DNA from: UBA11475 sp902486425
GTDB lineage: Bacteria; Bacillota; Clostridia; Christensenellales; Borkfalkiaceae
DNA length: 64,000 nt
Reading direction: 5' to 3'
NCBI GenBank assembly: GCA_902486425.1
Contig: CABTOK010000005.1
Span: 1-64,000, forward strand
The stretch's first letter is position 1. Every line of letters starts with the position of its first letter. Below, in pieces: positions 36,513 to 43,638 of the stretch. The notes beneath the pieces were generated by a model that made no database searches, was not told the origin of the DNA, and worked only from the letters and a program-made list of their open reading frames with translations. The position numbers and the translations under genes were made by a program.

Positions 36513-37379
36513 ATGATTTACATAGTCGGGAGTCTTAATATGGACCTTTCGATCGAAAGTCCTTATATCCCCGCCGAAGGCGAAACCGTGACAGGCGGCG
36601 GATTTATGATAAATCCGGGCGGAAAAGGCGCAAATCAGGCTATAGCGTGCGCAAAACTCGGCGGAAAGGTAAAAATGCTCGGAGCCGCAGGTCAAGACGA
36701 CTTCGGCAAAACTCTTATCGAAAGTCTCTTTTCGGCAGGAGTAGACGTATCTTATATAAAGAAAACTAAAACCGCGCCTACGGGAGTAGCGGTTATCACC
36801 GTCAGCGGCGGAAATAACAGGATAATTCTCGATAAAGGCGCGAACGCATGCCTTGAAGCCGAAGATATAGACGAATTTTTGCTTTCTGCTCGCCCCGGCG
36901 ATATTTATCTCACGCAGCTTGAAAATCCTGTAGAAACGATAGGTTACGGACTTAAAAAGGCGAAAGAAATCGGAATGTACACGATACTTAACCCCGCACC
37001 CGCAAACAATTGGGTAGTTCCGTATTTAAGGTACGTCGATCTCATCACTCCGAATGAAACCGAAATGGCGATTCTCGGCGGAAAAGAAAAGTTGTTTTCG
37101 GCGGGAATTAAAAAAATAGTAACGACGCTCGGCTCCGAAGGGTACGAAATAGCGGATGAAAAATCTTCAAAAATTTATCCTTGCATAAAGGTTAAAGCGG
37201 TCGATACGACGGCTGCGGGAGATACGCTTTGCGGCGGACTCGCCACGGGATTGTCGAACGGTCTCTCGCTTGAAAAAGCGTGCGCCTTCGGCAGCAAAGC
37301 CGCTTCGATCGCCTGTACGAGAAAGGGTGCGCAACAATCCGTTCCCACAAAAGAAGAAGTGGAAAATTATCAGATATAA
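36513..37379 (+). CDS. rbsK: Ribokinase (PfkB family)
   Basis: 288 residues, slightly shorter than E. coli ribokinase. Phosphorylates ribose to ribose-5-phosphate. PfkB signatures are seen: VGSLNMDLSIE, GGKGANQAIACAKLGG near the N-terminus and DTTAAGDTLCGG with the catalytic Asp near the C-terminus. The ATG follows AAGGAGAAATTC. Ribose-5-phosphate feeds PRPP, so a link to the neighbouring purine operon makes sense, but the genes are separately transcribed. Another PfkB sugar kinase specificity cannot be excluded. Confidence 0.88.
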   Translation: MIYIVGSLNMDLSIESPYIPAEGETVTGGGFMINPGGKGANQAIACAKLGGKVKMLGAAGQDDFGKTLIESLFSAGVDVSYIKKTKTAPTGVAVITVSGGNNRIILDKGANACLEAEDIDEFLLSARPGDIYLTQLENPVETIGYGLKKAKEIGMYTILNPAPANNWVVPYLRYVDLITPNETEMAILGGKEKLFSAGIKKIVTTLGSEGYEIADEKSSKIYPCIKVKAVDTTAAGDTLCGGLATGLSNGLSLEKACAFGSKAASIACTRKGAQQSVPTKEEVENYQI

Positions 37380-37385
37380 AAGCTA

Positions 37386-37414
37386 AAAGCGGTTCCGACG
37401 GACGCCGCTTTTTT
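37386..37414 (+). terminator. Terminator after ribokinase
   Basis: Stem AAAGCGG/CCGCTTT (37386-37392, 37405-37411) followed by TTT, a few bases after the ribokinase stop. Confidence 0.75.
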
Positions 37415-37484
37415 ATTTGGCGTAACTAAACGGCAGACATAAAAACATAAATTAAGTAAAAATAAAAAAACTTATAAAAAACGC

Positions 37485-37513
37485 TTGCGTAAAACGAAAA
37501 GTTATGGTATTCT
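37485..37513 (+). promoter_or_regulatory. Promoter of the DUF3793-flavodoxin genes
   Basis: TTGCGT (37485-37490) and TATTCT (37508-37513) with a 17-base spacer. The predicted start is near 37520, so the palindrome at 37523-37538 would block it when bound. Confidence 0.6.
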
Positions 37514-37522
37514 AATAACGTA

Positions 37523-37538
37523 GTTAGCTATTGCTAAC
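37523..37538 (+). promoter_or_regulatory. Palindromic operator 1 (GTTAGC-N4-GCTAAC)
   Basis: Perfect 6-bp arms GTTAGC and GCTAAC around TATT, just after the predicted transcription start. The shape resembles DtxR/Fur-type metal regulator sites; the neighbouring flavodoxin, commonly iron-controlled, supports that as an inference. A second copy lies 109 bases downstream. Confidence 0.6.
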
Positions 37539-37631
37539 CTTGTAATAATAAAAAACATGATAAAACAAGCAAAAATAAATTCGCCGCAGAAAAAGCAAAA
37601 ACAAGAAGGCGGCAAATTTTTAAGACATACG

Positions 37632-37647
37632 GTTAGTTGTTGCTAAC
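37632..37647 (+). promoter_or_regulatory. Palindromic operator 2 (GTTAG-N6-CTAAC)
   Basis: Second copy of the palindrome, with arms GTTAG/CTAAC around TTGTTG, 31 bases before the DUF3793 start codon. Spacing from copy 1 (109 bases) is about ten helical turns, which could allow looping. Confidence 0.55.
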
Positions 37648-37678
37648 GTATAAATGTAAGAAATAAGGATGTAGAAAT

Positions 37679-38221
37679 ATGAGCGAAACGGAATACGCGC
37701 TTGGCAGGAATTGCGGAATAACTTATGCGGGGATAAAGCCTGCGAGCATGGTAAGCATAAGCGGCTCCGGAAGACAGACGGCGAAGCGAATAACCGATAA
37801 TTTTATAAAAAAAGGATTTTCCGCGGTAGAACTCAAGCGGACGGACGATAAAAGCATTCTGCTCGTTTACGGAGAAACCGCACTTAAAGAAGTGCTGTTT
37901 TCAAAAGAAAACATAGACTTTCTGAAAGGTTACGGATATAATTATTCCACGGTTCCGGAAGCGGTGGAAACACTTAAAAGTCGCATGAAAAATAAAGACT
38001 TTCCGCACGAGATAGGAGTGTTTCTTGGTTACGCTTTGAGCGACGTGAAAGGCTTTATCGAAAGTCCTTGTAAAGGCGTAAAGGTGCTTGGCTACTGGAA
38101 GGTTTATTCGGACGAAAAATCGGCGATCGAAAAATTTTCGCGCTATAAAAAATGCTCCGAATGTATTACGAGAAGAATGGAATGCGGCGAAAGCTTATCC
38201 GAAATTTTTAAGGTCTGTTAA
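37679..38221 (+). CDS. DUF3793 family protein
   Basis: 180 residues, soluble. Fits the DUF3793 family of anaerobic Bacillota: N-terminal RNCGITYAGIKPASM, central FPHEIGVFLGYALSDVKGFI and C-terminal YWKVYSDEKSAIEKFSRYKKC with several cysteines. Function is not established; family members are commonly encoded beside flavodoxins and iron-related genes, as here. The conserved Cys residues may hold a metal. AAGGAT lies upstream of the ATG. The paired palindromes in front suggest metal-dependent control. Confidence 0.85.
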   Translation: MSETEYALGRNCGITYAGIKPASMVSISGSGRQTAKRITDNFIKKGFSAVELKRTDDKSILLVYGETALKEVLFSKENIDFLKGYGYNYSTVPEAVETLKSRMKNKDFPHEIGVFLGYALSDVKGFIESPCKGVKVLGYWKVYSDEKSAIEKFSRYKKCSECITRRMECGESLSEIFKVC

Positions 38222-38260
38222 ATCGTTGTTACGGGCAATATTCTGAGAGAGGTATATTTT

Positions 38261-38290
38261 TATCTGACCTGTATCGCCTAAATCGTGCCG
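38261..38290 (+). repeat. Dispersed 30-nt repeat, copy A
   Basis: Most diverged plus-strand copy, sharing ACCTGTATCGCC and the terminal GCCG with the others. It lies 40 bases after the DUF3793 stop, before flavodoxin. Confidence 0.55.
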
Positions 38291-38354
38291 TAACATAACA
38301 TAAAATTAAAAAACAAATTGTATCTGCCCGAAGTTATCGGGAAAGGAGTTAAAA

Positions 38355-38774
38355 ATGAAAATTTCCGTAGTATATTGGTCGGGAACCGGCAATACCGAAA
38401 AAATGGCTGTTGCGGTCAGCGACGGAGCAAAAAAATGCGGAGCGGAAACCGAACTTATGACGGTTTCGGAAGCTACCGCGGACGTGCTTAACAGCGACGT
38501 TATATTATTCGGCTGTCCGGCAATGGGTGCCGAAGAACTCGAAGAAGGTGAATTCGAACCGTTTTTCTCCGGTATAGAAGGAAAACTCGGCGGCAAAAAG
38601 GTAGGACTTTTCGGCTCGTACGGCTGGGGTGACGGCGAATGGATGCGTAACTGGGAAGACAGGGTAAAATCTGCAGGCGCGACTCTTATTTCGGACGGCG
38701 TTATCGTAAGTAACGAACCCGACGAAGCTGCCCTTTTTGAATGCGAAGAACTTGCCGAAAAAGCCGCGAAGTAA
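38355..38774 (+). CDS. Flavodoxin
   Basis: 139 residues, a short-chain flavodoxin. The FMN phosphate loop is visible as WSGTGNTEKMA at the N-terminus, with FGCPAMGAEELE and LFGSYGWGDGEWM around the flavin ring. It carries electrons in place of ferredoxin, often when iron is limiting. AAGGAG is upstream of the ATG. It lies 133 bases after DUF3793 and is probably co-transcribed, behind the two palindromes. Confidence 0.93.
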   Translation: MKISVVYWSGTGNTEKMAVAVSDGAKKCGAETELMTVSEATADVLNSDVILFGCPAMGAEELEEGEFEPFFSGIEGKLGGKKVGLFGSYGWGDGEWMRNWEDRVKSAGATLISDGVIVSNEPDEAALFECEELAEKAAK

Positions 38775-38843
38775 AATAACATATCCGAAGCTTTTGCCTT
38801 ACGGCATGGCTTTAAATACTCTATATTCTTCTAAATTATCTTG

Positions 38844-38879
38844 AGAAAAAAGGTCTGCGAGCATGCGGATCTTTTTTCT
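38844..38879 (+). terminator. Terminator after flavodoxin
   Basis: 15-bp stem with two G-U pairs (38844-38858 with 38865-38879) and a 6-base loop; the right arm carries TTTTTT. The remaining region to 39150 holds the repeat copy B and no gene I can support. Confidence 0.7.
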
Positions 38880-38958
38880 TGCGAAACGGTTAAGACCGAT
38901 AGAAAATAAATATTTAAGTTGTAGACTGATAAACGTTTAAGTCGTGAAAGGATCAATA

Positions 38959-38988
38959 TATTATACCTGTTTCGTCGAAACGATACCG
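38959..38988 (+). repeat. Dispersed 30-nt repeat, copy B
   Basis: TATTATACCTGTTTCGTCGA and onward to GATACCG. It contains an inner palindrome GTTTCGTCGAAAC and two ATACC words 20 bases apart. Intergenic between flavodoxin and the sigma factor. Confidence 0.75.
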
Positions 38989-39150
38989 ATTTTTATAATA
39001 CGTATCGCCCCCGGTCTACCGCGAAGCCGTAAGTAACGTAATGACGCCGTCGAAAGTTATCGGCAAGAATAAATTTCAGACGATAATAAAAACCGAAAAA
39101 GTATTTAAAAACAGAAAAATTTTTGTTATAATATAAAAAAATTAAAAAAA

Positions 39151-39179
39151 TGAGAATTTTAGATATGCTCAATCGTATA
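39151..39179 (+). promoter_or_regulatory. ECF-type promoter of the sigma factor gene (probable autoregulation)
   Basis: TGAGAATTTT (39151-39160), 13 bases, then CGTATATAA beginning at 39174. The same two blocks with identical spacing occur at 41066-41097 before the acidic lipoprotein gene. TGAGAA-N17-CGTATA resembles ECF sigma promoters of the SigW kind. The start codon at 39191 is only 11 bases after CGTATA, so the mRNA would have almost no leader. Confidence 0.72.
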
Positions 39180-39190
39180 TAAGGTGAAAC

Positions 39191-39718
39191 ATGGATACGT
39201 TAAGGCTGAAAACGCTTACTGAAAAGCTTAAAAAGGGGCGGCGGGAATATTTTGACGAGTTTTACGGACTGACAAAGACGTCCGTATATTTTACGGCGCG
39301 TTCGTTTTCCGCCGACGAGTTTTTTATCGAAGACGTCATGCAGGAAGCCTATTATGCATTTTTAAATAATCTTTATAAAGTTGAAGGCAATCCGCTGCCG
39401 TATCTTATCGAGATAACCAAAAACAAAGCTCTGGATCTGCTTAAAAAGAACAAAAAAACGGATTATTCGGTAGAGATTGAAACGCTTAACATCGCCGAAG
39501 AAGAACCCGAAAAGGATTTCCCCTTTTTGGAATACTTAAAGAAAAAGCTCACGGAAGAAGAATATTATATTCTCGAAAAGACCGTAATTTTAGGCTACAG
39601 ACGGGTGGAAGTCGCAAAAATGCTCGATAAGCCAATCTCTACCGTTAATCGGAAATATCACGACGTCATAAAAAAAGCAAAAAAACTGTACAAGGAGAAA
39701 AGCGGTGAAAGAAATTAA
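39191..39718 (+). CDS. RNA polymerase ECF-type sigma factor
   Basis: 175 residues with only regions 2 and 4, as in ECF sigma factors. Region 2 includes FFIEDVMQEAYYAFLNNLYK and region 4 includes LEKTVILGYRRVEVAKMLD and ISTVNRKYHDVIKKAKK, a helix-turn-helix. Its stop overlaps the next gene by 14 bases, and that gene encodes a membrane protein with an RsgI-like extracellular domain, the expected anti-sigma partner. Its promoter shares an unusual sequence with that of the lipoprotein 2 kb downstream, suggesting a small regulon including itself. Confidence 0.88.
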   Translation: MDTLRLKTLTEKLKKGRREYFDEFYGLTKTSVYFTARSFSADEFFIEDVMQEAYYAFLNNLYKVEGNPLPYLIEITKNKALDLLKKNKKTDYSVEIETLNIAEEEPEKDFPFLEYLKKKLTEEEYYILEKTVILGYRRVEVAKMLDKPISTVNRKYHDVIKKAKKLYKEKSGERN

Positions 39719-40796
39719 AAAAATAACCGAAGAAATAAATAAAAAAGTTCCCGATCTTTCAGATAAAATCGCCGCCTCGGTCGACTGGAACGCCGTAAAA
39801 TTAAATTGTGAAACCGCAAAATCCGGAAAAGCGGCACCTGTCGGCAAAACAACCGCCGGAAAACCGAAAACATCCGAAAAGGGAAAGATCGGTTTTTCAG
39901 AATGGCTCAGGTATAACAAAAAGGCGATTTTTTCGCTCGCGGCGTGCCTTATAATCATTGCGGTAATGATCCCCGTCGGAATAAGGTTTTTCGGTAAAAA
40001 CGACGTTCCCGCGACGGTCAAAGCGGAAGAATACGACATTGTTATAGACGTTAATCCGAGCATAATGCTGACCGTGGACAAAAAGGATAAAGTTTCCGCG
40101 CAGAGCGGACTTAACGAAGACGGCGTTCTGTTTTTGTATAATAAAAAATACGTCGGCATGACGGCTGACGAAGCCACCCGCGCCGTTACGGAAGAAATGA
40201 AGACTCTGGGACTTATCAAAGACGGCGGAACGATCAGAATATCGGCCATAAAGCATGGTACCAAAACCATTTACGAAGAAAAACAATCGCACGCAGAGAC
40301 TGTGATAAATTCCGTTCTTAACGCAGACGTAACCACGGTGTTTTTGTCCGACGACGAACTCGATAAGCTTGAAGATTATTATAAAAGCCATAACGTTTCG
40401 GGTAAAGAAGCAGAGCTTATAGCCGGACTCAAAAACAAGGTGAAAGAGCTTATATCGGTAAAGACCGCCGATATAAAAACGCTTGCGGACGCTCTTAATA
40501 AGTATTTTGACGGCGAGTACGGGAGCAAAGATATCGTGTCGGGATTTACGGACGAAGACAGAACTCTTTTATCGGACTACTGCAAAAAATACGGCGTTAA
40601 TACCGACTTCGATATATCCGGAAATATTACTTACGAAAATATCGAAGAATTTGTCGAAGAACTTGAAGATTCCGAAGAAGACCTTGCCGAAGCGCTGGAA
40701 GATATAGATGATTCGGACGACGACAGCTTCGGCGAAACGCTTAAAGACCTTATCGAAATCGTTAAGGAAGAGATATTCAATAAAGAAGACGATTAG
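39705..40796 (+). CDS. RsgI-like membrane anti-sigma factor
   Basis: 363 residues, starting with GTG behind AAGGAGAAAAGC. A cytoplasmic N-terminus of about 70 residues, expected to hold the sigma factor, precedes one transmembrane helix (about 73-95). The extracellular part begins with EEYDIVIDVNPSIMLTVDKK, very like the membrane-proximal domain of RsgI proteins, whose conserved N-P bond lies in the same motif. The C-terminal 90 residues are strongly acidic (DIDDSDDDSFGE). No carbohydrate-binding module is seen, unlike cellulosomal RsgI. It probably senses an envelope signal and releases the sigma factor. Confidence 0.78.
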   Translation: MKEIKKITEEINKKVPDLSDKIAASVDWNAVKLNCETAKSGKAAPVGKTTAGKPKTSEKGKIGFSEWLRYNKKAIFSLAACLIIIAVMIPVGIRFFGKNDVPATVKAEEYDIVIDVNPSIMLTVDKKDKVSAQSGLNEDGVLFLYNKKYVGMTADEATRAVTEEMKTLGLIKDGGTIRISAIKHGTKTIYEEKQSHAETVINSVLNADVTTVFLSDDELDKLEDYYKSHNVSGKEAELIAGLKNKVKELISVKTADIKTLADALNKYFDGEYGSKDIVSGFTDEDRTLLSDYCKKYGVNTDFDISGNITYENIEEFVEELEDSEEDLAEALEDIDDSDDDSFGETLKDLIEIVKEEIFNKEDD

Positions 40797-40800
40797 TTTT

Positions 40801-40835
40801 TATCGTTCCGTGAAATATCGGACGATAGGTTTTTT
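40801..40835 (+). terminator. Terminator of the sigma/anti-sigma operon
   Basis: Stem TATCGTTCCG/CGGACGATA (one mismatch) followed by GGTTTTTT. It begins four bases after the stop codon. Confidence 0.75.
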
Positions 40836-40893
40836 ATAATAATATAAAGCAATAAAGATAAATATTATAATAAATTTCCGGAATATAAACAGA

Positions 40894-40926
40894 AAAAAGT
40901 CGCGGCAACAGACCGCGTCTTTTTTA
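40894..40926 (+). terminator. Second terminator in the 40.8-41.1 kb gap
   Basis: Stem AAAAAGTCGCGG with CCGCGTCTTTTT (a single T-T mismatch) and a 7-base loop, then more T. It gives a second barrier before the lipoprotein promoter. The rest of this 352-base gap is AT-rich with no gene I can support. Confidence 0.75.
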
Positions 40927-41065
40927 TTGTAAAATATGCATGCGAAGATTTGAAAAATCCGAAAATACTAAAAGCCATAAAATTGGTTGTAAAGTTATAT
41001 ATTTTTTGTATTGAGTCGTCGTATTACATGTATAAAAGCCGATTATAAAAATTTTTTTCGAAAAG

Positions 41066-41094
41066 TGAGAATTTTTGCTTTTACAAATCGTATA
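41066..41094 (+). promoter_or_regulatory. ECF-type promoter of the acidic lipoprotein gene
   Basis: TGAGAATTTT (41066-41075), 13 bases, CGTATATAA (from 41089) and then AGTGAAA: nearly identical to the sequence before the sigma factor gene. The leader after it contains a hairpin GCGGAC/GTCCGC (41115-41135) directly before the binding site GGAAGGAG. Confidence 0.72.
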
Positions 41095-41148
41095 TAAAGT
41101 GAAAACAAAAAAAGCGGACGATAATTAAGTCCGCGGAAGGAGAAAAAT

Positions 41149-42120
41149 ATGAAGAAGAAAAACAAAATCTTAACGATCGTCGGTTCACTCGTGCTGGCTG
41201 CGGCATTATCTTCCGGTATCGTCGCATGTGCGAATTCCGGTAAAAACGGGGGCGCAAAAGCTGCTGCTTCGAAAGACGTATACGCGCTTTCGGCAATAGC
41301 CGGAGCAAGTTATCTGACTCACGTCGACGACGTCACCGTTCGGTCTGCCGGTAACGGATCGTTTGTGATAAGCTCTTTCGCTTCGGAAAAAACGGCAACG
41401 GCAAGACCTGACGAATACACCGAAGAAAGCGTTACCGATATAAAGAATTGTCTTACGATGTTCGAGAGTACCCTGGCGGGCGGAATTTCGCACACGGTGA
41501 GCAAAAACGAGGAAACGGAGGGCGAATTTGCGGAATACAATTTTGTGATGACTGTTGAAATAAACGGAACTTCGGCAAAGGTGTATTACAACGAAGTCTA
41601 TACCGAAACGGAAACCGAAATCGATGAAGAAGACGGAACCGAAGAGTTTGAAGAATCGACTTATCTTACAGGCGTAATAGTTTACGGAGACGAAACCTTT
41701 AACGTTTCAGGCAAGCGCGAAGTAGAAAAAGAAGACGACGAAACGGAATATTCGATTGAATTTATCACAAAAAAGGACGATAAGAACTACGTAAAGGTCT
41801 TTTACGGAACGGAAACCGAAACAAACGAAAAAGAGACCTCGTACGAATATGAAATCGTAGTCGACGGTAAAAAAGTTACCGAAACGGAACTTTCTTTTGA
41901 GGAAGAGGACGGCAAGACCGAGATCAAGTTCGAGCTTGAGAACCGCGCATCTGCCGGTAAGACCGAATACAAAATAGTTAAAAAAGACGGCTCGGATAAG
42001 TTTGAAATAAGAGCAGAATTTAACGGCAGAAAATCTTATATAACAGCCGAAAGGACGGCGGAAGGTTATATCTTTACTTATTCGAACGGTTACAGAGAAA
42101 CTTTACCGTTTGCCTCGTAA
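41149..42120 (+). CDS. Acidic lipoprotein, likely target of the neighbouring sigma factor
   Basis: 323 residues. Lipoprotein signal with lipobox IVAC (Cys27). The mature part is rich in Glu, Asp, Lys and Thr and appears mostly beta-stranded, with repeated patterns such as ETETEIDEEDGTEE and YSIEFITKKDDKNYVKV. I do not recognise a family. The ATG is preceded by GGAAGGAG. The promoter shared with the sigma factor operon suggests an envelope protein made in response to the same signal. It could be the sensed or protective component of that system. Confidence 0.8.
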   Translation: MKKKNKILTIVGSLVLAAALSSGIVACANSGKNGGAKAAASKDVYALSAIAGASYLTHVDDVTVRSAGNGSFVISSFASEKTATARPDEYTEESVTDIKNCLTMFESTLAGGISHTVSKNEETEGEFAEYNFVMTVEINGTSAKVYYNEVYTETETEIDEEDGTEEFEESTYLTGVIVYGDETFNVSGKREVEKEDDETEYSIEFITKKDDKNYVKVFYGTETETNEKETSYEYEIVVDGKKVTETELSFEEEDGKTEIKFELENRASAGKTEYKIVKKDGSDKFEIRAEFNGRKSYITAERTAEGYIFTYSNGYRETLPFAS

Positions 42121-42197
42121 TCCACTGAAAAACCCGCTCGTAATATTAGAATAATAACAAAAGAATATAGTAAGAATAATCAAAAAACAAAAATCCG

Positions 42198-42234
42198 AAA
42201 AAGGAAACGGGGCAAAAGCCTCGCTTCCTTTTTT
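42198..42234 (+). terminator. Terminator after the acidic lipoprotein
   Basis: Stem built from AAAAAGGAA...GGGGC and GCCTC...TTCCTTTTTT with an AAAA loop. The strong U-tract marks the end of the lipoprotein transcript. Confidence 0.85.
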
Positions 42235-42252
42235 AGTAATTAAGTACGGTTT

Positions 42253-42282
42253 TATTATACCTGTCTTGTCGAAATGATACCG
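42253..42282 (+). repeat. Dispersed 30-nt repeat, copy C
   Basis: TATTATACCTGTCTTGTCGA and onward to GATACCG. It follows the terminator of the lipoprotein gene by about 20 bases. Confidence 0.75.
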
Positions 42283-42352
42283 TGCCGTTAAATTATATTG
42301 CATGATAATTCTGATAATATTAAAAAAATTATAATGATTTTTTAAAAAAGTA

Positions 42353-42381
42353 TTGACATAAAAGAAGAATTCAGATAATAT
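42353..42381 (+). promoter_or_regulatory. Sigma-A promoter ahead of the RNase III gene
   Basis: TTGACA (42353-42358) and TAATAT (42376-42381) with a 17-base spacer. Transcription would start near 42388, leaving a leader of about 215 bases that contains the terminator at 42552-42588. Confidence 0.75.
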
Positions 42382-42551
42382 ATATGAAAGCAAAGGTTAT
42401 ATAACGTACTTTTTATATATTTTGTTTAACGTATCTGTATTTTAATAAAAATATTATTACGGTAATCCAAATATATAGAATTTAATTTTATATATTGTTT
42501 GTTCGCTTATTTTATAATTGGCTTTAATTATGCAAACAACGTGCGTATTGT

Positions 42552-42588
42552 ATCCTTTGCAAAAAAATGCAAGGGATTTTTTCTTTTT
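42552..42588 (+). terminator. Terminator or attenuator in the RNase III leader
   Basis: Perfect stem ATCCTTTGCA/TGCAAGGGAT (one G-U pair) with an A6 loop, followed by TTTTTCTTTTT. It ends just before the ribosome binding site GAAGGAG of the RNase III gene. It either ends a roughly 200-nt RNA or acts as an attenuator; as a double-stranded element it could also be a cleavage site for the enzyme itself. Confidence 0.75.
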
Positions 42589-42603
42589 CCCGAAGGAGTT
42601 TTC

Positions 42604-43569
42604 ATGTTAAAAGAAGAAGTAAGAACAATAGAGCAGGCAATAGGTTATACGTTCAGAGACAAAAGGCTTTTGGAGCAGGCATTTACGAGATCGTCTTATC
42701 ATAACGAACATCCAGAAGAAGAAGGTAACGAAGTTATGGAATTTATAGGCGATTCGGTATTGTCTTTGATTGTCGTGAACGAGCTTACAAACAGGTATGT
42801 GGACAGAAAAGACGGTTTTAGATCAAAATTAAAAGAAGGGGAGTTGACATCCATAAGAAGTTTTTTGGTCGATAAGAGTTTTTTGTCCAAAAAAATGAGA
42901 AAACTCGACTTGCACCGTTTTTTGAGAATGAGCGTGGGCGATGAAAATAAAAACGTCGGGCAAGGAGTATCCGTCCTCGAAGATTTGTTTGAGAGCATAG
43001 TCGGTGCGGTATATCTCGATAACGGCAAAGATATTAAAAAAACGCAAGAAATAATCGCCCCTTTACTTGAATTCGACAAAGAAATGGACGAATTTGACGG
43101 AAGGTTTATGTTAAGCTATAAAAACTTTGTAAAGGAATGGTGTGAAAAACGCGGATTTGAACCGGAATACATAACGGTTTCCGAAAAAGGCGGATTTGTA
43201 TCCCGCTGCGTTATAGCTAAAGCGGATATAGATGTAACGGGACTCGTGAAAAGCACAAAAAAAGAAGCGGAAAAGGCTGTTGCCGAGATAGTTTACCCTT
43301 ATCTCGAAGATGTGGAATCGTCTTACGCATCTGCAGAAATCACGTCGGAAAACGCGATAAATATGCTTCAGGAGTATTGTCATAAAAAGCGGCTGAAAGA
43401 TCCCGTATACACCATATTGAAAGACATAACCCTTGAGGATAATTCGCATAACTTTAAGATGAGTTGTTGTCTGGGCGATATAACGGCATACGGCGGAGGA
43501 GATAAAAAGAAGGACGCTAAAAAACAATCTGCATACGAGATGCTTAAAAAGCTCGGGATCGTAAAATAA
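42604..43569 (+). CDS. rnc: Ribonuclease III with two dsRNA-binding domains
   Basis: 321 residues from the ATG at 42604 behind GAAGGAG; an upstream in-frame extension to 42499 crosses the leader terminator and is rejected. The nuclease domain has VMEFIGDSVLSL (near residue 46-50) and LEDLFESIVGAVYLD (near 126-134), so the acidic catalytic residues are kept. Two dsRNA-binding-like domains follow: about 168-235 with STKKEAEKAVAEI, and about 250-320 with KKKDAKKQSAYEMLKKLG. Most bacterial RNase III proteins are near 230 residues with one such domain, so this is an enlarged form. It is isolated from smc/ftsY, its usual neighbours, so a second copy may exist elsewhere. Confidence 0.88.
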   Translation: MLKEEVRTIEQAIGYTFRDKRLLEQAFTRSSYHNEHPEEEGNEVMEFIGDSVLSLIVVNELTNRYVDRKDGFRSKLKEGELTSIRSFLVDKSFLSKKMRKLDLHRFLRMSVGDENKNVGQGVSVLEDLFESIVGAVYLDNGKDIKKTQEIIAPLLEFDKEMDEFDGRFMLSYKNFVKEWCEKRGFEPEYITVSEKGGFVSRCVIAKADIDVTGLVKSTKKEAEKAVAEIVYPYLEDVESSYASAEITSENAINMLQEYCHKKRLKDPVYTILKDITLEDNSHNFKMSCCLGDITAYGGGDKKKDAKKQSAYEMLKKLGIVK

Positions 43570-43594
43570 CGGATATAAAAACTTAATACTATCA

Positions 43595-43625
43595 AAAAGA
43601 GCGTCGGTTAGCCGACGCTCTTTTA
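43595..43625 (+). terminator. Bidirectional terminator between convergent genes
   Basis: Stem AAAAGAGCGTCGG/CCGACGCTCTTTT with a TTAG loop, between the RNase III gene and the minus-strand PF06541 gene. The A-run and T-run allow function on both strands. Confidence 0.85.
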
Positions 43626-43638
43626 TATTCTGAAAATA

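Noticed and set aside
42499..42603. N-terminal extension of RNase III
   Set aside because: Would run through the terminator hairpin and U-tract; the ATG at 42604 has its own binding site.
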